Assembly (NCBI RefSeq): GCF_963662255.1
Contig: NC_085059.1
Span: forward strand, 5,427,234 to 5,491,233
Length of the DNA: 64,000 nucleotides
Direction of reading: 5' to 3'
Source of the DNA: Cinclus cinclus
Taxonomy: Eukaryota; Chordata; Aves; Passeriformes; Cinclidae
The position numbers and the translations under genes are program-made. This document shows, piece by piece, positions 59,522 through 64,000 of this stretch. Positions within the stretch are counted from its first letter, which is position 1. Each line of letters starts with the position of its first letter. The notes below the pieces were generated by a model. It had not been told where the DNA came from. It ran no database searches and worked only from the letters and a program-made list of their open reading frames with translations.

Positions 59522-61921
59522 CTCTTCTGAACTGCTTCCTTCTTCAGAAAAGAAATATTTTCCGAGCAGGGGGATTAGTTTTAAAGGACACTTGCCCTTA
59601 AAACTATCAGTGTACCTGGGGTAGCTGGACAGAAAGAAAAAATCACTTATGTTCCACAAAAACTTGACGGCATGCAATGCCCGTGAGGCACTTCCCTCGC
59701 TGGGGAACAAGGAAGCAGACCTGTAAGCTACAGAAATTCTCTCAAAGCAAAACTTAGAAGAGAGGAATCGACATCCCCCACACTGATGGGGAACAGCCCA
59801 AATATCTGCCACGTTGCCAATGAGAGACAGGAAATGAACACAACCGCAAACAAACCCAGCAAAACAAAAGCATGTGCAGTTTGGCAGAGAAGAGGATAAA
59901 AGGAAACACCTCCCATTCTGCTGTTGTACTGAAATGCAAGTTTTGACGCCATCCTGAATACCAACAGCCGTCTAGCAAGACTAAGAGCAGAGGGGTAATG
60001 AGGGAAAGATACAGAGAAGGCTTGGCAGCATGACCCAAATTTCAAAAAGGTTCTCTTTGACCAACAACATCGCAAGTCAAACCCAAGTAGTTAAAGGCAC
60101 GCGGGACAGGTGTCTTCACAAGCAGCAATACCAGAAAGAACAGCAGTGCTCTAAGATGTGCAGAACTTCTGGGTGTCCTGAGAGGATCCCAGGAGAGCAG
60201 CACTGTGTGCTGGAACCACTCCTGAAGTACTCTACCATAATCCTGTATTTTGCACTCTGGCAACTGGAATCTCCACAGCTAAACAGACACCCTCCATTTC
60301 ATCCCCAAAGATGTATTCAAAAACTCCCCTTGCCCCACGTCTGGCACAAAAAATACGCAGAGTTCTGCAAATGCATTCTGTGATTCTTTGACTTTTCCCG
60401 CGTGATAGGATGCTTTGTGAGTTTTCAGCATTTTCAAGTACAAACCAAGTTCTCAAAGGTTCTGCAATTAGAGTAATGAACAATACAGGTCCCAGTCCCC
60501 ACTGAGCCTCTCCTTCAAGAGACCACAACAAGAGATAAAGCGCCAATCCATTCAAAATCACAACTGGGTGGAAGAATTTCTACAATCCAAGACCGGAGCT
60601 GGGCTGCTCTGTAGATGTGAAGGTTTGGTGTGTACATCCAGACACCAGAACGAGCCGTGTGCGATAACAGGACACACCATCTCTACCCAGACTGACCGTG
60701 CAAGAGCACAAGCAGGAGAAGAAAAGCACAGCAAGATTACACCCGCCCCCTCAACTGCCCTTAAAAATCCTCTCTGAAGACGAGCACAGATCCACCGGGG
60801 CAAGAGCTGTGGAAGCTGGGACGAACACGCTACAGTACACATGGAAAGCAGTTTGTAGTGCTACCCTCCCACAACAACACTCCCAAAAGAGCAGCAAAAG
60901 TGTTCATCAGTGTGCACGTTACCCACTCTTTTCCAACACTTTCCACATGCCAGGCCAGAGGCAGCCAAGGAGCTGTCTCTGATGGGAGATATTCATAAGC
61001 ACAAAGGACTCTGGCCATTTCAATACCACATGGCATCTCAAGATCCAGAACGCCTCCAACATCAGACTCTCGGAACCTGGGAAAGAATCCGGGGCAGAAA
61101 CACTCCATACCAATCCTGCCTCCTGCTAGGCATGCTCCATTCCTCACTTTGTAACATTTATTCTCGAGAAAAAGCCATCATCTCCCATGCTTCTCTTCTT
61201 ATGACATGGACCAAGGTCTTACAAATTATTTCCAGATCCCTCACACAAGGCATCCCACTGCTCCAGAACACCATCCCAGTGTTCACAATGACTCTGTTGG
61301 ACCAACCGAAACAAAGAAACTACTCTCTGCCAAATGAAAACACATTAAAGCACAAGTCGGATTCGTCAGTTGTCCCCACAACTCTAGCTGAGGAAAACGA
61401 CACAGGATGAGGACAGAGAAGAAAACCACAGGTGATACCAACAAGGTCATCACTCTGCAGAAGGCAATAAGCCACGACACAGTGCCTGGGGGTCTCTTTC
61501 CAGCAGAGCCTCGCTCTTTTGCACTCCTACAACGAGCTCGGGTGGAAACGCTACATACCAGCCAACAAGACGGCTGTCAGCAGAAATGAAACCTTAGGGA
61601 AGTGATTTCACATTAGGGGAAAACAATCCGTGTCCACACCAGCAAATCTCAGCTGCGGACCGTAATACCACATGCGTGGAGCTATACCTTTATTTCTCCC
61701 AAGTATTCCCCGCCCACCAGCAGGAGTTCTGGAGCTCGTGCAAGGACATAGCGGCAGGGGGAACGGTGCTCGTGACTTAAATAATCATTTGTTAAGGAAC
61801 ACACCGCCCTCTGGAATCGGCAATTCGGATTGGAAGCCATCAGAGACTGCTCAGGGAACATAACAGAAGGGGCAGAAGAGGAAAAAAACAAGTAGACATG
61901 AGCAGAGGAAGCAGAACTGAC

Positions 61922-62644
61922 CGTGTCGAGGAGAGCGGAGGGCTCCGGCTGCGTGTCCTTGGCCGCGGCGCCGGGCGGCGGCGGAGGGAAATTGGGGCTG
62001 AAAACCATGAGGTCGCTCTTGGCCGCGCCGTCCGCCACGCACAGGCTGCGGCTGTGGCGCTGCGAGTACGACCAGCTGCCCACTTCGCTGGCGCACACCA
62101 GCGTCGTGGGCCCGGGCCCCGAGAGCACGGCCGCCCGCGGCGCCCAGCGCGACGCCCCGTACAGCACCAGGGCCAGCAGGAACAGGCTGGACACGGCGCA
62201 GATCGCCACCACCAGCCACACGTTGGTCGCCGCGCTGGCCGCGCCGGCGCCGAGCTCCACGCCCGACGCCGACCGCGACCCCGACGCCGACCACGACGAC
62301 GACGAGGACGAGGAGGAGGAGAGCGACGATCCCGGGCCCGCGGCCAGCGCCGCCTCGGCCGCCTCGAGCAGCGACACGCTGAGCGTGGCCGTGGCCGAGC
62401 GCGCCGGCTCGCCGTGGTCGCGCACGACGATCAGCAGCCTCTGGCGAGGGCCGTCCGCCTCGTCCAGCGGCCGCGCCGTGCTCACCTCGCCGCTGTAGAG
62501 CCCCACGCGGAACGGGCCCTTGCCCCGCGGCTCCCACAGCTCGTAGCGCAGCCACGCGTTGTAGCCCGAGTCGGCGTCCACGGCGCGGATCTTCGCCACC
62601 ACCTGGCCCGCCGGCGCCCCCCACGCCGCCCACGCCCACAGCGT

Positions 62645-62679
<35 letters not shown>

Positions 62680-64000
62680 GCCCCGAGCCCGGCCCCGAGG
62701 ACGCCTCGGCCGCCACGGCGCCCGCCTCCGCCGCCGAGCCCGCGGGCGGCAGCAGCAGCGCCGGCGCGTTGTCGTTCTCGTCCAGCACGAAGAGCTGCAC
62801 CGTGGCGTTGCCGCACAGCGGCGGCTCCCCCGCGTCCACCGCGCGCACCTCGAACTGCAGCACCTGCAGCTCCTCGTAGTCCAAGGGCTGCAGCGCCCAC
62901 AGCCGCCCGCTCTCCGCGTCCACCGACACGTAGCTCGACGCCGCACGCCACCCGCCGCCCACGGCCCCCGACGACCACGACGGAGCCGCGGCCCCGCCGC
63001 CCACGCCGCCCTCCCACACCGAGTAGCTCACGCGCCCGTTGCCCGCCTCGTCCGGGTCCCGCGCCCACAGCCGCGCCAGCTCCGCGCCCGCCGCGTTGTT
63101 CTCCCGCGCCAGCACCGTGTACACGGCCTGCGAGAACGCGGGCGCGTTGTCGTTCACGTCCGACACCGGCACCCGCAGCCCGCGGCTGGCGCGCAGCGCC
63201 GGCGCCCCGCCGTCCTCCGCACGCACCTCCACCTCGTACTCCGACACCCGCTCCCGGTCCAGCGCCTCGCGCAGCACCAGCGAGTACGAGCCCGCGAACG
63301 TCGCCTCCAGACCGAACGGCGACGCCGGCCACACCCAGCACCGCACGCGCCCGTTCGCCCCCGAGTCTCGGTCCGACACGCTCAGCAGGGCCACCACCGT
63401 CCCCACCGACGCGTCCTCCGACACCGGCACCGACAGCGACGTCACCCACACCTCCGGCGCGTTGTCGTTCACGTCCAGCACCTCCAGCACCACCTTGCAG
63501 TGACCCGACAGCGGAGGCGTCCCTTTATCAGTCGCGTCCACTTGCAGGCGATACAGACTAACATCCTCATAGTCCAAGTTACCCAGAAGACGGATCTCTC
63601 CGCTCTTTCTGTCAATTCTGAAAATGTCTCTTCCATCCTGCGGGGACACGATCTGGACCGAATAGGAAATATTACTGTTCGACCCCTCATCCAAATCCGT
63701 GGCATTTACTTTGACCACCAAAGTGCCTCGTTCGGCGTTTTCGGGCAGCTGTACTTTGTACACGGACTGGTTGAATTGCGGCATGTTGTCATTCACATCC
63801 AGCACCGAGATCAGCAGCTCCATTGTCCCCGTCAGAGACGGCCGGCCCCCGTCACTCGCCGTCAGCACCAACCGGTGCAAGGGAATCGTCTCCCGGTCCA
63901 GAGATCTCCTGAGCACCAAGAATAAGGACTCAGCGTCCTCCTCGGTTTTTTGTAAATCCAGCGAGAAGTGCTCGCTGGGACTGAGCGTGTAGGAGAGCTG
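61922..64000 (-). CDS. PCDHA: E10: protocadherin-alpha variable exon, 5' part cut by window edge
   Basis: This is the last 693 codons of a variable exon, in frame to the window edge; it begins within EC2 at QLSYTLSPSEHF and reaches the donor at 61916-61921. By comparison with E1, whose matching sequence lies 62,933 bp to the left, its ATG would fall near 64480, outside the window. EC2 carries TEEDAES, LRRSLDRE and DVNDNMP, and EC3 is the type I variant (TLVVKVNATD), all as in E1. IPLHRL replaces IPVHRL. The linker has nine six-base units, two encoding Gly-Pro. The juxtamembrane segment has the extra Ser but WSASG. The base after the donor hexamer differs from the other exons, outside the consensus. 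The downstream flank is class B. Confidence 0.95.
62646..62699 (-). repeat. In-frame hexamer repeat (Gly-Ser linker), E10, 9 units
   Basis: Five CCCGAG, CCCGGC, CCCGAG, CCCGGC, CCCGAG. Confidence 0.95.

Larger units (their letters stand above)
57402..61921. repeat. Spacer between E9 and E10, class B
   Basis: Third class B copy, with CGCT box 58021-58028 and microsatellite 58225-58287. It shares small changes with 50325-54839 near 58070-58100 that the copy upstream of E4 lacks, which fits a local tandem duplication of spacer plus exon. I see no gene. Confidence 0.85.

Noticed and set aside
61922..63919. Start of E10 at the first initiator-like codon in the window (63919)
   Set aside because: That codon is TTG inside EC2; the frame stays open to the window edge and aligns with E1, so E10 is simply cut by the window.
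1..64000. CRISPR array, phage, operon or other prokaryotic structure from the regular 7-kb periodicity
   Set aside because: The repeats are eukaryotic cadherin exons with splice donors and CR1-like fragments; no direct-repeat/spacer arrays are present.

Overview
The window is a tandem array of first (variable) exons from a clustered protocadherin-alpha (PCDHA) locus of a vertebrate, most likely a bird. All genes lie on the minus strand, so transcription runs from high to low coordinates. The alpha assignment rests on six extracellular cadherin (EC) repeats in a single uninterrupted exon, a C-X5-C loop in EC1, the GSWSYSQ and KSDLM.FSP tail motifs, and a splice donor a few residues after that tail. 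Very high GC in the exons and short CR1-like fragments in the spacers point to a bird (or another sauropsid). The species cannot be read from the sequence.

There are ten variable exons, called E1 to E10 here from left to right. E1 (1-1547) is cut by the left edge and E10 (61922-64000) by the right edge. E2 to E9 are complete, open from ATG to donor, and 843-855 codons long. The start codons E1 to E9 are spaced 7.06-7.12 kb apart, except E6 to E7 at 6.28 kb. Every exon with its 3' end in the window stops at the same ACG|GTCAGT donor in phase 0. The shared constant exons are not in the window; they would be expected to the left.

Nine non-coding spacers separate the exons. They fall into three homologous but diverged classes: A (1548-6097, 8633-13162, 15719-20228, 29855-34360, 43202-47765), B (22779-27298, 50325-54839, 57402-61921) and C (36926-40672). 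Copies within a class are nearly identical. Class A carries a 67-bp CR1-like insertion that class C lacks. I see no protein-coding or RNA gene in the spacers. All nine carry a conserved minus-strand splice-donor sequence of unknown purpose.

The striking property is homogenisation. The 5' leader, signal peptide, EC1, EC4-EC6, membrane segment and tail are almost identical in all exons. Real diversity is limited to EC2-EC3 (about residues 133-330), where only about five EC3 types serve ten exons. Leader, EC2, EC3, tail and spacer modules occur in mixed combinations, which indicates repeated gene conversion or unequal exchange. In known clustered protocadherins, each neuron chooses a few variable exons by promoter choice and splices them to the constant exons, giving a cell-surface identity code. 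Here that code appears to rest on EC2:EC3 contacts alone.
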